A program made the position numbers and the translations under genes. A stretch of DNA of 64,000 bases from Phytophthora hibernalis (taxonomy: Eukaryota > Oomycota > Peronosporomycetes > Peronosporales > Peronosporaceae): assembly GCA_012656075.1 (NCBI GenBank), contig JAAKBF010000247.1, positions 372,001 through 436,000 on the forward strand. Direction: 5' to 3'. Below the pieces are notes generated by a model. That model was not told the origin of the DNA, searched no databases, and saw only the letters and a list, made by a program, of their open reading frames with translations. Shown here in pieces: positions 1-11,638 of this stretch. Position 1 is the stretch's first letter. The number at the start of each line of letters is the position of its first letter.

Positions 1-178
1 ATACAGCTTCCAGTGCCTTGTGTCGATGCCGCTCGTGTCGAAGTAGTGAACATGCGCCGACATGCATGTTCGAACAAATTTATTATGTTATGCACTCGAA
101 CAAGTTCCTCAAGGCCTGTCGGCTCTGCCAGTATGTGAGAGCACACTCGAACCTGGGAAGGAGAGCAAACTGTGCAAG

Positions 179-1865
179 CTAAATAATGTCACGACCGAAA
201 ATGAACCTCAGGATCCGCAGATACGTCGGCTTGAAATGTTGAGCCGGACTAGACATGATGAGCGACATGGAGAGGCAAAACAGCACCACCTCGCTGTGCT
301 TCACGTAGCGCACGAGGCCGCGGCGTTTTAAAAGCTGCCACACAATGTCAAGCGCACGTGGGAAGCAATATAACATGAGCTCAAAACGGCGTTTGGAATG
401 CTCGAAGAACAGAGCTCCTCCCGTTGCAACCTGGCAACCACACACGTTAGAAATGCACACAACTTATTTGGCCCACCAATCAGCATTAGACATACCCCAG
501 CGGCCAGCGACGACGCAGCAAAATCTCGATGAAAAGCGTTGCGAGCGGTGCAAACGACCAGCTTTACAACCGTCTGAACAAGGAGGTACGTGGTGGTTAA
601 ACACCCACTCACGATACTTTTCGAGCCGATCAAAACAAAATTTTACGCACCTGGTACGATGTGAGGAACGCCGACGAGCATAGTGCTGCGTAGGAAATTC
701 GAGCAGTCGTTGATACTGGAGATCCTTGCAGCTGCTGGAAGCGAAAGATCATTGCGGGGAGGAAGTGGACGGGAAGGTAAATTTGCATCGATCTCCCTAG
801 GCCGTTGACCCACTCCTTAATAGCGTGGGTCACGCATGACTCCCTAATCAGCACATGACAAAACACACAACATTTAGCATGGTGCTGGTTCAAGATTCCA
901 TCTCGACACGTAAACGTACATGTGGTAGTGTGGTTGGCACAGGCGAAACGGAATCGGCCGCCCACGCGCGTCTAGTTGACCGCGCATGCGTTGACGCACA
1001 GTGTATTCCAGTCCTTGGTGGTTTACAGCACCAATGCGGCAAATCCACTGGTAGTAGCCCTGGCAACACGAAAAATGGTAGGAAAGTCAGTAAACCAACA
1101 CCCTCATTCGCAATACACGGAAACGAAAACTACCTTCGGCAACAGACTCGGGTCCACGACAAATGCATACATAATCGCCGCATTGCTCAGAGCAAAGAGT
1201 ATCTCCGACGAGAACCTCCACGTCGGCAACACGCCAATGGACATCAAATGGCGACACACCACGTCCAGCATGCGAACAAAAATGTACAGTGATATAGTAC
1301 TTCGTCTTGAGGGTGAGTCCAGCAGCAAGGCCGAGCCGGAGACGGCCCCGGCAATAGCCAAATTGACAGCGTCTCGTTGTCCACCACGCGCAGCTCGAGC
1401 CACGAGTTCCGTAAGCCGGAAGACGCCCACTAAACTACCGAAAAAGGCTCCAAATCGGAGCGTGTCTCCCTTGAGCAGCAACCTGGCAGCGTCTGCGTAG
1501 CCGTACTCGAGACTGCTCCACTTCCTGGACGCCAGCAGCACTGCAGTGAACGCTTTGGCTCCATAAGCCAAGAGAAAGGCCCTAGCAGCCGCTTGACACG
1601 CCGCCTTGAGGTCGTTCTTGACGTTGACTCCGTCCATCGTCAACTTGTGCAGATCTTGGCGTCTGGCGGGTGCGTGGCGTCTGGCGGCGGCTGTGGATTC
1701 CTCCCCGTCGGCGTCTGGTCGGCGGCTTCCGTTGGCAGGAAGCAGCAGTGGCGGCGACTTGTGCGTCTTCTGCGTCTCGTCATGTAGCGCCAGTGCCGCG
1801 GCCGTGAGCTCCGGAGGCTCGCGGCGCCGCTCCGACGTGAAGAAGGCCGAGTAGATCCGCTCCAT
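179..1865 (-). CDS. TMEM135-like multi-pass membrane protein
   Basis: Five exons can be traced on the minus strand: 1865-1134, 1059-1000, 884-651, 573-496 and 430-179. All junctions are GT-AG and phase 0, giving 451 residues, close to animal TMEM135 (about 460). The protein has several hydrophobic helices, the segment SRRSTISLYIFVRMLDVVCR in the middle, a Cys/His patch (CCVFCH with a downstream SC) in exon 3, and a C-terminal RRFELMLYCFPRALD stretch. This order matches the TMEM135/Tim17-related family, which is linked to peroxisomes and mitochondrial dynamics. The ATG at 1865 is the first Met before the conserved region. An in-frame Met lies further upstream, but the sequence before 1865 has low-complexity TG repeats. 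The family call is from recognition; the role in this organism is inferred. Confidence 0.8.
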
Positions 1866-2138
1866 TATTGGCGGCTCGACTTGAAGAACTGAAAAGAAAC
1901 CGGTTGAATACCGGTTTGTTGAGTGTGTGTGTGTTTTTAGCAAATCTCGGTGGAAGGCAACTGTGAGGTGAGCATGACATACCGTACTGTAAATTCACTT
2001 GCATTATTACTCCTATCCGGTTCCTTTTCAATAAAAACTTACAAACAACCTTGCCTGACAACCTCGTCCTGTGTGTTGCTAACCTGCTTGAAAATGTCAT
2101 TCCTACCTTGCAGAGTCTCTCCAAGGCCCCGTCTCACT

Positions 2139-4784
2139 TCACATCAGGCGCGGATTGCGGCCAAACGGGCTGCTGCCGCTAAAACCGCCTCCAGGTATCT
2201 CCCTCGTCGCCAAAGCGCTCACATTCGCGTTGTATTGGCTCCGATTGTTATTCTCATCGTCACCTCCAGATAGCTTGTGCAACTGGCACAGCGCGCACGG
2301 AGAATCCTCGCAGCTAATCTGGTGCAACCGGCACCAATCGCTGTCCGACCCCACAGCGAACTTATCGCAGAATTCATGGCGGCACCGCCGTGACATAACG
2401 TGGTGAGCGCAGCCACTCCGACTCGGCTGAGCGGTGTACAAGCAACCTTCGTACGCGCACTGTTTCCGAAAAGCGTGGAATTCGCAAACTGCTGATGCCC
2501 GACGAGATTTTCGCAGCCAGGGTGGTAACAAAATGTCGCCCCGGAGTGAGTCAAGCATAACAGAGCGCCACTACATGTGAATTGCGAGCATCCAGGAAAG
2601 CGGCAAGCTATAGTTGGTTGGGGAAATTCGGTTGGTTGAACACCGTGAACGTAGCCACTTGGAAGCCCACTCGGTCTAATTTCTGGATGTTGTTTTCCTG
2701 CAAGAGGTCCGTCTTGCTGGCGAAAATGACGCTTGCACAAGTTCCGTTTTTGAGCTTGTTTGCCACACCCTTCAACTATGCAGTAATATTTTCTCGCCTT
2801 TCCAGACATCGCGGGGCTTGATTGATTCATTTCAGTTGCTGCGGCAGCGGCTGCTGCCGCTTCCGCCAACTCGTGTTGGCGTTGTGAATTGAATTTGACT
2901 TGATCCACTGATAGAGATCCCGTCTCAAAGGCCCGAAAATGTGTCGCGCATAGCCCTCCAGTGACCGATTCTTGCCCGCAATTCCCCACTCGGCACAGCG
3001 AAACGCTTTCTTGGGGGTCCACTATTGGGGAATGGACTGAATTGTTGAAAGGATACCCTTGTGATCCAGCCGGCATTTCACCTATCGACACGGAAAGAGG
3101 AGAAAATAATTTTTGACATATCTCGCAGTAGTCATGCCCGTAGCTGTCTCGTTCACACATGGGGTTACTGCACGTCGTCGTGACACTTTTTATCGACGTT
3201 ACCATAGCAGAGGAACCGGAAACACCAGAATTTTGTTGCTTTCCGCTTATGGTCAACACGCTCGGCTTTCCTCATTTTCGATGTCAGCAGCCAGCATTCC
3301 ACCAGTGTCTCTGGATGAGAACGGTTCACAATAGCGCCCTTGACTCTGGATTAAATCTTGATTTTCTTTTGTATGCTCCACGCATAAACCCGCAGCGTAC
3401 GATAGATTCCCACACCCTGGTTTCCCACATCGAGACTGGTCAAGAGCTCGAGCATTACTTCCACCACTAGTTTCTTGTTGACTTGATTCATCATTTTCAT
3501 TCAATGGAGCTGTGCTCGAAGCCGAAGCAGCATCAACCGGAGCAGATCCGTTCTTTTGCAGATTAGTTTTTCCAAATAGTGCATCGTGCACAGTCGATCT
3601 CGCTGCGAGTTTTTCGTACAATTTTCATGTGTGCATCGTCGAATGTCCTTTGCATTCTGCTCAAGATCTCGTCGTAGGTTTCAGTGGCCCCGGGTCGATC
3701 TGCCATTTCTCTAGCTTGGTTGACGATTAAATTCCCGTGGGTTCGACACAAATGGTGTCGCTGGGAATGCCTGGTACACTCGGGATAGCTGCACATAGTG
3801 TACGCGCTGTTAAGGCGGCGCTTGCTCATGTGCGCGGTCAGACGTCCGGTTGCCATCAATAATTTTTCATGGCCGCGGCAATACCCGCGGCCTTGGTCGT
3901 TCTTAAAGCATCCAGCCGTTCGACATACCGGGACACTTGGCGAGCGGGCATTCAAGATCTTTTGCAGTGATTCCTTTCCCTCCTCCATGTGCTTCACACA
4001 CATCGCAGCTCGTTCCATGGCTTTCTCCCGACATCCAGGAAATCCACAGGGCGCGACAATCACGTGCCTGTTGCAAAAACTCCCGTACGTTTGAGCTACT
4101 CGTGCTCGGTTCGGGCAGCCATGGAAGTGGCACCTCTCGGTCTGGTCTTTGGCGATCTTTTCCATCTTCAGGTCGTCGTGAGGAGTGTTGAAGCGCGTGT
4201 ACGCAGCATCCACCAACCGTTTGGTTTCTTCGTCGCTTGGAGCTGCAGGAGTCTTGGCAGGTTTCGTGGCTTTCCTGCGTCTCGCAGGCGGTATCTCCGT
4301 TTCAGTAGCTGGAACTTTGGTCTGCACAATAGTCTCCCTGCTGCAACTTCAGAATGAAATGAGTTTGAGTCTCCAATCGACGGTCTCACCATCCCGTCAT
4401 GGAACGAACTCGCTTCGAAGCTGGCCATGCTCATCTCGGACGCTTCCGATGGTGTCCCTCCAGCAGCACTTTCGTGCCCCCTCTAGCCGAATTGGTGCCC
4501 ATAATGTCACCAAACTCTGCCAAGTCCAAGCTGTTGCCATGGTGACGTGCAGGCGGCGGTGGCTCCATTGCTGGCGGCTGCCAATAGCGTCCCTGCATCT
4601 GCTGCTGTGGAGGGTTGTAGCTGCGTGTAGAGGCCTCCATGGACATCGGATACTGCATGAAAGTCATGGGCGGAGGTGGCGGATGTGTCGTCTGGTGAGG
4701 ACTCGCGTGGGGCTCAAATGGGTTCATCAACGAGCGTCGACCGCCCGTCGAGTCGGCGCTTCCTGCCCGTCGATGCGGCTGCAT
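2139..4784 (-). CDS. WRKY19-like repeated zinc-finger protein
   Basis: This minus-strand locus encodes a chain of zinc knuckles of the form C-x4-C-x(8-12)-C-x2-H, for example CHFHGCPNRARV...CNRH, CGFPGCREKAM...CVKH, CRTAGCFKN...CRGH, CSYPECTR...CRTH, CRVGNCGQES...CATH and CIVEGCGKQ...CKRH. At least ten copies are visible. They resemble the WRKY19-like zinc-finger family, which is expanded in oomycetes; a nucleic-acid-binding or regulatory role is inferred. The N-terminus is rich in Pro, His and Gln. Reading passes through several frames. Two breaks sit at base runs (4477-4481 and 4336-4338) and behave as one lost base. Others lie near 3615, 3265 and 2500. No convincing introns explain them, so assembly loss is likely, but a decayed gene cannot be excluded. 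The start at 4784 is the first ATG of the Pro-rich leader. Confidence 0.72.
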
Positions 4785-6033
4785 GATGGGAGGAAAGGGC
4801 TTGGAGGCGGGAAAGAGAGAAAGAGATCACGCCCAAGAGGAGGTGAGGGAAGGACCCGAAAGACCGCGAGTGGGCGAGTGACGGAGTATGGGTGGAGACT
4901 GTGGCGTTGGGCTCACCAGCTTATCCTTCTCGGTCTTCGACAATTGGACAAAAACCTCGAGGGAGTACATGTAGTTTCAACATGGAATGCGGCGAAAAAG
5001 AAGCTGCACCATCGCAGTTTAATCGCGCGATTGCCCTAAATACAGTTGCGATTAGAACAGATTTACTCCATGGTGTGCCTGCTAGAATTGCAACATGGTT
5101 CAGATGCGGACAAGCTGTAGTGAGGACGCTTGGCAATTTTCCCATTGCCGATACGGTACGTGTTCAGCGGGCCGCGAAATAAATATCGAAGCGCGGATCG
5201 GGCGGGAGGCGGTAGGTTCGGTGTCACCAAGTACCGTGGTACAATGCGTCTCACCACGTACAAAGAATATTTCGTGGTGTGCCGTACTCCTGCAGCTTGG
5301 TTTTGACGCAGTGCACACTGCTGCAAGTGAGGCGGGTATTTACCAATCGAGTACATGTATGACATTTCGACCCAGTACATGCTTCAGTAAACTGTTATCG
5401 TAGACGTTATTGTAGATGCCTGCTGCCACAAGACGCGCGAAGAGACTCTGACGGTGCAAAGAACGGCGAAATGCGTCAACGCAAGACACTTCAACGACGA
5501 GATCTTCAACGACGATGCTCAAATATGTTGCATCTCAAGGCTAAACTTTCTCTCTCAAGGCTAACATTTCTGCTAAAATGAAGAATTAAGTCAAGCGGGG
5601 TCTGCACTGTGCCGAGTCCACCATTGCAAACTCAGCGCGCAAGTCTCACAGCGTTCACGAAGACCAACTTGAACACTACAGCATTTGCTTGCTGTCATTT
5701 GCACTTGTACAAAATGGCTACCCTCGCAAATCGTTGCATCGGCGCCGGGGTTTCCACTGTTTTGACGCAAGTTCTGCTGCTGTTCGGAACTGAGTCAGCA
5801 CAACTGGAACTGCACTGACGACTGCAAATTCATCGCCAGAAGATGCCTGCAAACCAGTGGGCGCTTCAGGGCGAGTGGTTCTGGTTGAGCCATATCTGAA
5901 CTCCAAGAGGGGTGACCAAGGCGATATCGTCATGAACACGGCATCATACATTGTTCATCCTTCTAAGTACGATACCGATTTCACCCCGGTATACCGGTGT
6001 GTCCTGCCTCGTGCGTAGCCACAGATCGCCAGC
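4785..6033. other. Intergenic stretch without a supported gene
   Basis: About 1.25 kb between the zinc-finger gene and the TMEM70-like gene. Only short overlapping open frames occur, with no recognisable domain or splice pattern. Two copies of the palindrome TACATGTA are present, at 4966-4973 (about 180 bp upstream of the zinc-finger start) and 5352-5359. Confidence 0.6.
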
Positions 6034-6826
6034 ATGTTGGTCATGCGAATGTCGCGTCGCGCAGTGCGTCTCGCCGAGACGCTGCCGTCCCCCATTCGGT
6101 CTCTGTGCACAGTGTCCCGTGTTACCTGTCGCTCTGGCAATACAGCCACGTTGCGGCGCCTCTCGTTCGACTTCAGCAGCCGCCACACCATTGGATTCCG
6201 CACACCGTTTGCTGGCCGCCACTTCAGCTCCAGCGCCGATGAAGACGCTGAGAAGACGGAGAAGCTGCAGCAGCTAGGCGTGGTATCAGATGAGAATCAG
6301 GTGTACCGAGCTCCAATGTCACGTGCGGTGCGGCTCATGAAGGGCGTGTCTGTCACCAGTTGCACCCTCACGTCCATGGGGATGCCAGTGCTGTGTGTGC
6401 TGAGCCAGCAGGACGCGTCCACAGTCGGCAAGGTGAGCGTGCAATGCATATTTGGAGGGATTTTCAGTGATTTTTAGCTAAAGGTTCTGATGGAATTGTG
6501 TGTTTTGGTTTCGTGTAGTGGGCAATGTGCGGTACCATCATGCTGTTTGGGTTGGGCACGACGTCGCTGTTCCACTACCTGTTCAAGCCGTACGTGATGC
6601 GGATGTGGATCGTCAACCCTTCGGAAGAGGATCCGGAGGTGACGGTGGAGACGGTCACACTTTTCGCTCAGCTGCAGCAAAGCTCGTTCCGCCTGTCCGA
6701 GGTGGCACCCCCACCGCGGGGATGCACCCCATGGTGACGTTCCAAGCGGGTGATCGCCACTATTTCATTCATCCGGAGGCATTTGAAGACCAAAACTTGC
6801 TGAACAAGCTAGCAGGAAAGCGCTAG
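6034..6826 (+). CDS. TMEM70-like mitochondrial membrane protein
   Basis: Exon 1 runs 6034-6432, the intron 6433-6518 and exon 2 6519-6826. The first 70 residues are rich in Arg, Ser and Leu with few acids, as in a mitochondrial presequence. Then comes QVYRAPMSRAVRLMKGVS, two membrane segments (CTLTSMGMPVLCVL and MLFGLGTTSLFHYLF), YVMRMWIVN, and a tail HPMVTFQAGDRHYFIHPEAF. This matches the TMEM70/TMEM186/TMEM223 family; human TMEM70 is an inner-membrane factor for ATP synthase and complex I assembly. The frame changes at the C run 6708-6712, where one base appears to be missing. Without it the protein would stop at 6737 and lose its conserved tail. It converges with the CEP43-like gene. Confidence 0.75.
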
Positions 6827-6972
6827 CCATCACAACGGTTCGGCTGATCACTTGGTAGAGCAAGAAGACGGTGTTGAAATGGAGAATCAAAGACGTGCTT
6901 GCATTTGCTGCTGAACGCCAATCTTTTGAGTGTGATCTACTTGTTTTCGGCAGCCATCGAAAGACGAGCGTT

Positions 6973-8647
6973 TCACCACCTACCCTTCTCAACATCTTCA
7001 ATGTAGTCGTAGCTGTTCAACGCATCTTCGCTGTCAACCCGCTTGTCATTTCGAAGAGCATGGGGTGGTTCCGCTTCGGCTGCTGACACAGCTGCGCCCT
7101 CTACGCTCTCGCCCTCTTTGTCGGAGAGATCCGACACAGACTCCATTTCTTCTGAAATCTCGCTGGAAAAGTAGCACAAGTCACGGTCAGTATCATCAAC
7201 AAAGAGATCAGTCTTTGCACGACGGTGTCGTGTACTTCGTAGTACCTAGCAATTTCTTCTTCCTCCTCAAAATCGCTGCTACCATATCCAACCTCCTCCT
7301 CTTCGGTATCCCTGGCCTTGCTTGTTTCAGCCTCATTGTCCTCGTCATCATCCGCACGGCCAAGTCCACCACTACTTACAAAACTGTCTTGCTCTTGCAG
7401 CTCTACTTGCAAAGATGCTTTCAATTGCTGAAGAGTACCCGTGTCATCTTCTGCTTCCATAGCTTGCAACGCAGCATCCAGATTCCTCAATCGCTCCGCC
7501 TCCTCATCCTAACTCAGAAAAATACACATGAGGACACTAGAAAAGTCACCTGCATACCACGAGCGCTTACCGCATCGAAGTCGTCTTCTGCATCTTCAAC
7601 GACAATGTTATTCGGTGTGCTAACTAGCGGTGGCAAGGCCGGCATCTTAGCGGGTGCTGGTGGTGGTGCTGCCAGTTTCACGTCATCACTTTCACTCTCA
7701 TATTGATGTTTCTCATCATTCTGTCGTTCCTCTTGTAGCTGCGAGGGAACGGTGGGCTGCTTGCATTCTGTGGAACTATGATTGTGGCTTTCTTCATCAT
7801 CGTAATTTGTAAAGTTTGATTCTTCCAGTTCCGACCCACTCGGCACCTCTTCCGCCATGCTCTCCTCGATCTCTTCACTATTTTCACCCTTGTTGTCATC
7901 ATCAGCTTCTGTCTCCGTTCTTTTAAACTCGTTTGAAGTTGAAGGCAATGGATTGACAACTTCTTCGCGCTCCCATGGTTTTGTCTTTGGCACTGATTTA
8001 TTCACCGCTAGGCTCTCTTCTTCATCATCAAATTGCTCTTGTTTCCGAGACGGCACGGACTTATTCACTGCCGGGGCCTCTTCTTCATCGTCTTCGCCAT
8101 CAAATTGCTCATTTTTCCGAGTCGGCACGGGCATATCCACTACCGGAGTATCTTCTTCATCGTCTTCGCCATCAAATTGGTCATTTTTCCGAGTCGGCAC
8201 GGACCTAACGTTAGCAGAATCAGCAACATGGTCGCCTCCAATTATCCGGGACTCGATGAGCTGGAAAAGTGTCGGTGTTTTTGAGGAGCTGCTTTTTGGT
8301 AATCGGAGTTTCATAGCCAGCCGCGCACTATCACGCTGTTCGTCTACGGCATCTGTTTCTGCAAGCAGCACGCCCAGTGCGTGCTTCCAGTGGAAAAATT
8401 GCAGGCACTCCACAATCAGTGACAATGCAGTTGTCCTAGTTTCAATGGGGAAATCACTCAGCTTCGGGGCCGTCGGATCGTTTCTTTTCGCGAACCCCTC
8501 GCGTTCGTGCATCACTTCAAAGACTGCAGCGCGCAATTCTGCCTTGAGTTTGGCTAGCACACCTTGACTTGCCAGCACCTGTGTTACCTGCTCTTTCAAC
8601 GCTAGCTCCTCCGCTGTGGGTGGAGGCTGTAGCAACACAGACATCAT
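6973..8647 (-). CDS. CEP43 (FOP)-like centrosomal/basal body protein
   Basis: Three exons (8647-7571, 7508-7246, 7162-6973) join cleanly with GT-AG introns to give about 509 residues. The N-terminus contains LKEQVTQVLASQGVLAKLKA followed by ELRAAVFEVMHE and ECLQFFHWKHALGVLLAET. This is the FOP dimerisation/LisH-type domain of CEP43 (FGFR1OP) and related proteins of centrosomes and basal bodies. The rest is acidic and low in complexity, with a 24-residue tandem repeat, many Glu/Asp stretches and an ERLRNLDAALQ helix near the end. Oomycetes make flagellate zoospores, so a basal-body role is plausible; that part is inference. A short upstream coding exon cannot be excluded, because the sequence before residue 10 also looks like a splice acceptor. 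Confidence 0.75.
7984..8200 (-). repeat. In-frame tandem repeat in the CEP43-like gene
   Basis: Three to four copies of a 72-nt (24-residue) unit of the type VPTRKNEQFDGEDDEEEAP are visible, starting at about 8200, 8128, 8056 and 7993. The first two are the most alike at DNA level. Each copy pairs a short basic segment with an acidic segment. Confidence 0.8.
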
Positions 8648-8892
8648 CAATCAGTATCTCACGATGAGTTCGGCTCGTTGACAACTCCTCAATGCAAACG
8701 GTCACGCTAAACACGTTGGCTTGGTTGTGACCGTTTCGTTCACTCTTAGCGAGGCAACGACTGGTACATTCAGGCGCCCACAACGGATGTAGGCGTTCTT
8801 GTTGATAGGTTTATCTTTTTCCCAAACTTCTTCTGTACATGCACCTGGGCTAGAGTGCCCTGTTGACATTTCATGATGAGTTCTGTGAATCA

Positions 8893-11337
8893 TCACGACC
8901 TAGTCGCGACGAGAGCTTCGCCATCCGCACAAATATCGTCGTAGAGTCGCTCGAAGCCCTGTGGTGAGAATGGCGTATACCCAGCAGCATAAGTCCATAA
9001 ACAGGTGCAAAGCTCATCAACTTCACGGGTGTCTGAACGATGATGCTCAGCCTTGTCCGCGTACTGCGCAACAACACGGTCGATCGCCTCTCCAATCGTA
9101 CTCACATACTTGAAGACCTTCTCAACGACAGTCTCATCCTTCTGGTCGCGGGACCATTTGGCCATAATCTTCATCTTTTTGAGCACTTGTCTGATCTCGC
9201 GCAATTCCTTGTTCGGCTTCCACTTCTCGTAGCACTCGTCTGTTGAGAGGAGTGGTGGGGCTGCTACATCAGGCACTGTATTTGCCACCATCGCCGGTGT
9301 CTCTGAATCGTTCTTCTTCTCACGTGTGCTCCGCCGATGCTCTTTCTTACGTTTTTCCTTCTTGGTTGAGATTTCGCTGCTGTTATTACGGTGTTTCTTA
9401 CGGGATGAGCTTCGTTCTTCATCCTCCACTGAAGACGATCTCCTTTTGTGTCGTGACGATGTTGATTGAGCAGGTGATTCACCACCAATTTCTCCGTCTT
9501 CAGGTTCGTGATCAGAAGCATTCGCTTGCACTGGTGACCTCGCAACTGGTGTCTTGTGTAATCGCCCGGAATCTCCGTTCGAAGTCGACGAGCCGTTGCT
9601 AAGCCCAGCATGTCGGCGACCCATTGGGTCTTCACCATTCTGTTGCCGTACCGCAAACCGCTCCGCTGCGCGCTGCATGCGCCCACTTCCTGTAGCTGGA
9701 ACAGCAGGAATGGACGCTGTCACACCCGATATGGCGCCACTGTGAATAATAGCACTAAACTGAGCACCCAGCGACTGATTTGAGTTTGCGCCGGCGGAGC
9801 TCAAAGAGTTGGCCAATTGCACGATACGAGGATCACCAGAGTCCAAATCAGGGGGTGGAAGCCTCTTAAGCAGGTTCTCCGCGCGCTTTTTCAGGCGCTC
9901 ACCCTTAAGAGCTCGTTGTCCCTGAAAATGAAGCAAGTCGTCATTCAAAATATCTTCCCAGCCGCCGAATCCGTGCACGTAAACACCGAGCAGCAGTGCT
10001 GCATCCTTGCGTTGCGTCCAATCATGTTCCTTTTCAGCCCAACTCCAGTTGGGTATGTCGCGCGCATTGATTCCCAGCACAGCAAGATCACTCTGCTTCG
10101 CCACCAGTACATATGCGCCTTGCGCGTTGACTTGAGCATTACCTGACGAGCAACCGGCCGTGCGCAACGCTCTCTGAACAGCAACTCGAAGCTTCATGTT
10201 CTCGTAAAGCCGGTCAATAATCTGCGAAGACTTTGCCTCAACCTCGCCGATTTTAATAGTGTCATGCGGAGGACGTGCTTCAACCGCCTGCTTAGCTTTC
10301 TGTGCCACTTCAGCCGCAAGATTGAGCAAAGAATCATTTGCCATCCGGGTAGTGGCGGGCAGATTGGAGCGTTCAATAAAGCTGGGCATCTTGTATTCGT
10401 CCGCAAAATTTGCAGCCGTCCGATGCAGTTCCACGTCGGTAAGGTCTCCATAACGGAGCATAGCGCGGAGCAGTGCGCGCACCACCTTTCCATCCATCGC
10501 CGGCGTCGAAGTCTTACTAGCGCTGCTGCTATACCCGTCTCCTCCAGCATCGCCTCCATGGTCGCTGCTGCTACTATTTCCCGCAGCTATCGAGCTCGTC
10601 GCCATCATAGGCTTGGTGACAGTCTTGTTCGTCATCACTGCCACGGGCGGTATAACAGCAGTTCCTGTATTTGAGCTGGCGGTCTTCTTGGGCTTGGCGC
10701 TTGTGGTTTTGCGTCCATTGAGCTTCATAGCCAGTCGATCATGAGCCGATACAGGTTTTCTCTTAATAGGTAGACGTCCTGCAGTTCCAAACTGACCCAA
10801 TGGACCACCCACCGCCATGGGCGCGTTACTATTCATCACTGCTTCAGCTTCTGGGGATCGCACCGGCGAACCTTTCGGCGGTGGTGGACTGGATTTAGCA
10901 GCAGGATTTCCCAACGGTTTCTTCCTCTTCTCCCTTAAATCTCTCTGGATTTCCTCAATGGTGCGTCGGTCTCGCTTGCGAGTGCCCAGAGCCATCATCG
11001 ATTCCGTCTCAGCAGCTTTGAACCTCGAGGCTGCGCGATTGGAATTGACGTTCAGCGTCTCCGTGTTTGCAGCCATCCCATGTGGACGAGGAGCAGACAG
11101 AGCTGGACCTGTATTGCTATTGGGGTACGCGAGGCCTGTGCGGTTGGCACCTCCTTGGGCTGGTTTGGCCTCGGAGTTGGCAGCGTTGGAGCCCTCCGCC
11201 TCGTCTTCCGACTCAGAATCAGACGATGAAGAGGACGACGAGGATCCTGAGCTGGAGGAGGACGAATCGTCGTCCGAACTCGAGTTCTCGGCCTTGTCTT
11301 CCTCCTGGACGTGCGTTTCCTGCAGGTTCTCGGCCAT
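8893..11337 (-). CDS. Stand-alone CHD1 C-terminal-half protein (SANT/SLIDE-like plus CHCT)
   Basis: A single-exon frame of 814 residues. The N-terminus is a long Ser/Asp/Glu tract followed by a Lys/Arg-rich disordered part. The middle (about residues 290-510) has MDGKVVRALLRAMLRYGDL and a segment ending RKDAALLLGVYVHGFGGWED, which resembles the DNA-binding SANT-SLIDE region of CHD1. The C-terminal 110 residues (from DECYEKWKPNKELREIRQVL) match the CHD1 helical C-terminal (CHCT, DUF4208) domain. No chromodomain or SNF2 ATPase is present, although those are normally on the same chain. It probably binds chromatin, perhaps as a partner of a remodeller; the partner is inferred. It is divergent from the PGP phosphatase gene across 301 bp. 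Confidence 0.78.
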   Translation of the reverse strand: MAENLQETHVQEEDKAENSSSDDDSSSSSSGSSSSSSSSDSESEDEAEGSNAANSEAKPAQGGANRTGLAYPNSNTGPALSAPRPHGMAANTETLNVNSNRAASRFKAAETESMMALGTRKRDRRTIEEIQRDLREKRKKPLGNPAAKSSPPPPKGSPVRSPEAEAVMNSNAPMAVGGPLGQFGTAGRLPIKRKPVSAHDRLAMKLNGRKTTSAKPKKTASSNTGTAVIPPVAVMTNKTVTKPMMATSSIAAGNSSSSDHGGDAGGDGYSSSASKTSTPAMDGKVVRALLRAMLRYGDLTDVELHRTAANFADEYKMPSFIERSNLPATTRMANDSLLNLAAEVAQKAKQAVEARPPHDTIKIGEVEAKSSQIIDRLYENMKLRVAVQRALRTAGCSSGNAQVNAQGAYVLVAKQSDLAVLGINARDIPNWSWAEKEHDWTQRKDAALLLGVYVHGFGGWEDILNDDLLHFQGQRALKGERLKKRAENLLKRLPPPDLDSGDPRIVQLANSLSSAGANSNQSLGAQFSAIIHSGAISGVTASIPAVPATGSGRMQRAAERFAVRQQNGEDPMGRRHAGLSNGSSTSNGDSGRLHKTPVARSPVQANASDHEPEDGEIGGESPAQSTSSRHKRRSSSVEDEERSSSRKKHRNNSSEISTKKEKRKKEHRRSTREKKNDSETPAMVANTVPDVAAPPLLSTDECYEKWKPNKELREIRQVLKKMKIMAKWSRDQKDETVVEKVFKYVSTIGEAIDRVVAQYADKAEHHRSDTREVDELCTCLWTYAAGYTPFSPQGFERLYDDICADGEALVATRS

Positions 11338-11638
11338 TATAAGGCGTTAGAGGCTGAAAAAGGCGGGTATAGGAACCTAATACACGGGGCGACGATGTCG
11401 GAGCGTCGGTGCAGCGACGGAGGACGCTGGGGCGGCGACGCAGCGGCAGTGAGCGATACCTGCTCCGACGTCTTGAGGGTGACGGAGAGCGAGTATTTCT
11501 GAGCTCGTCACTGGCTGTCGAAACGGTTTCGTCATGTGATTGGTGGAAAAGATGAAATATTTTATTAACGAATGATAATTGACCTTTGAATGGGGAGATA
11601 ACATTGGCTGGAAATGTAGTTAAATTTGCAATTGGACT
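11338..11638. promoter_or_regulatory. Shared divergent promoter region
   Basis: The 301 bp between the start of the CHD1 C-terminal-half gene (minus) and the GEP4-like gene (plus) must hold the control regions of both. No defined element could be assigned with confidence. Confidence 0.45.
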
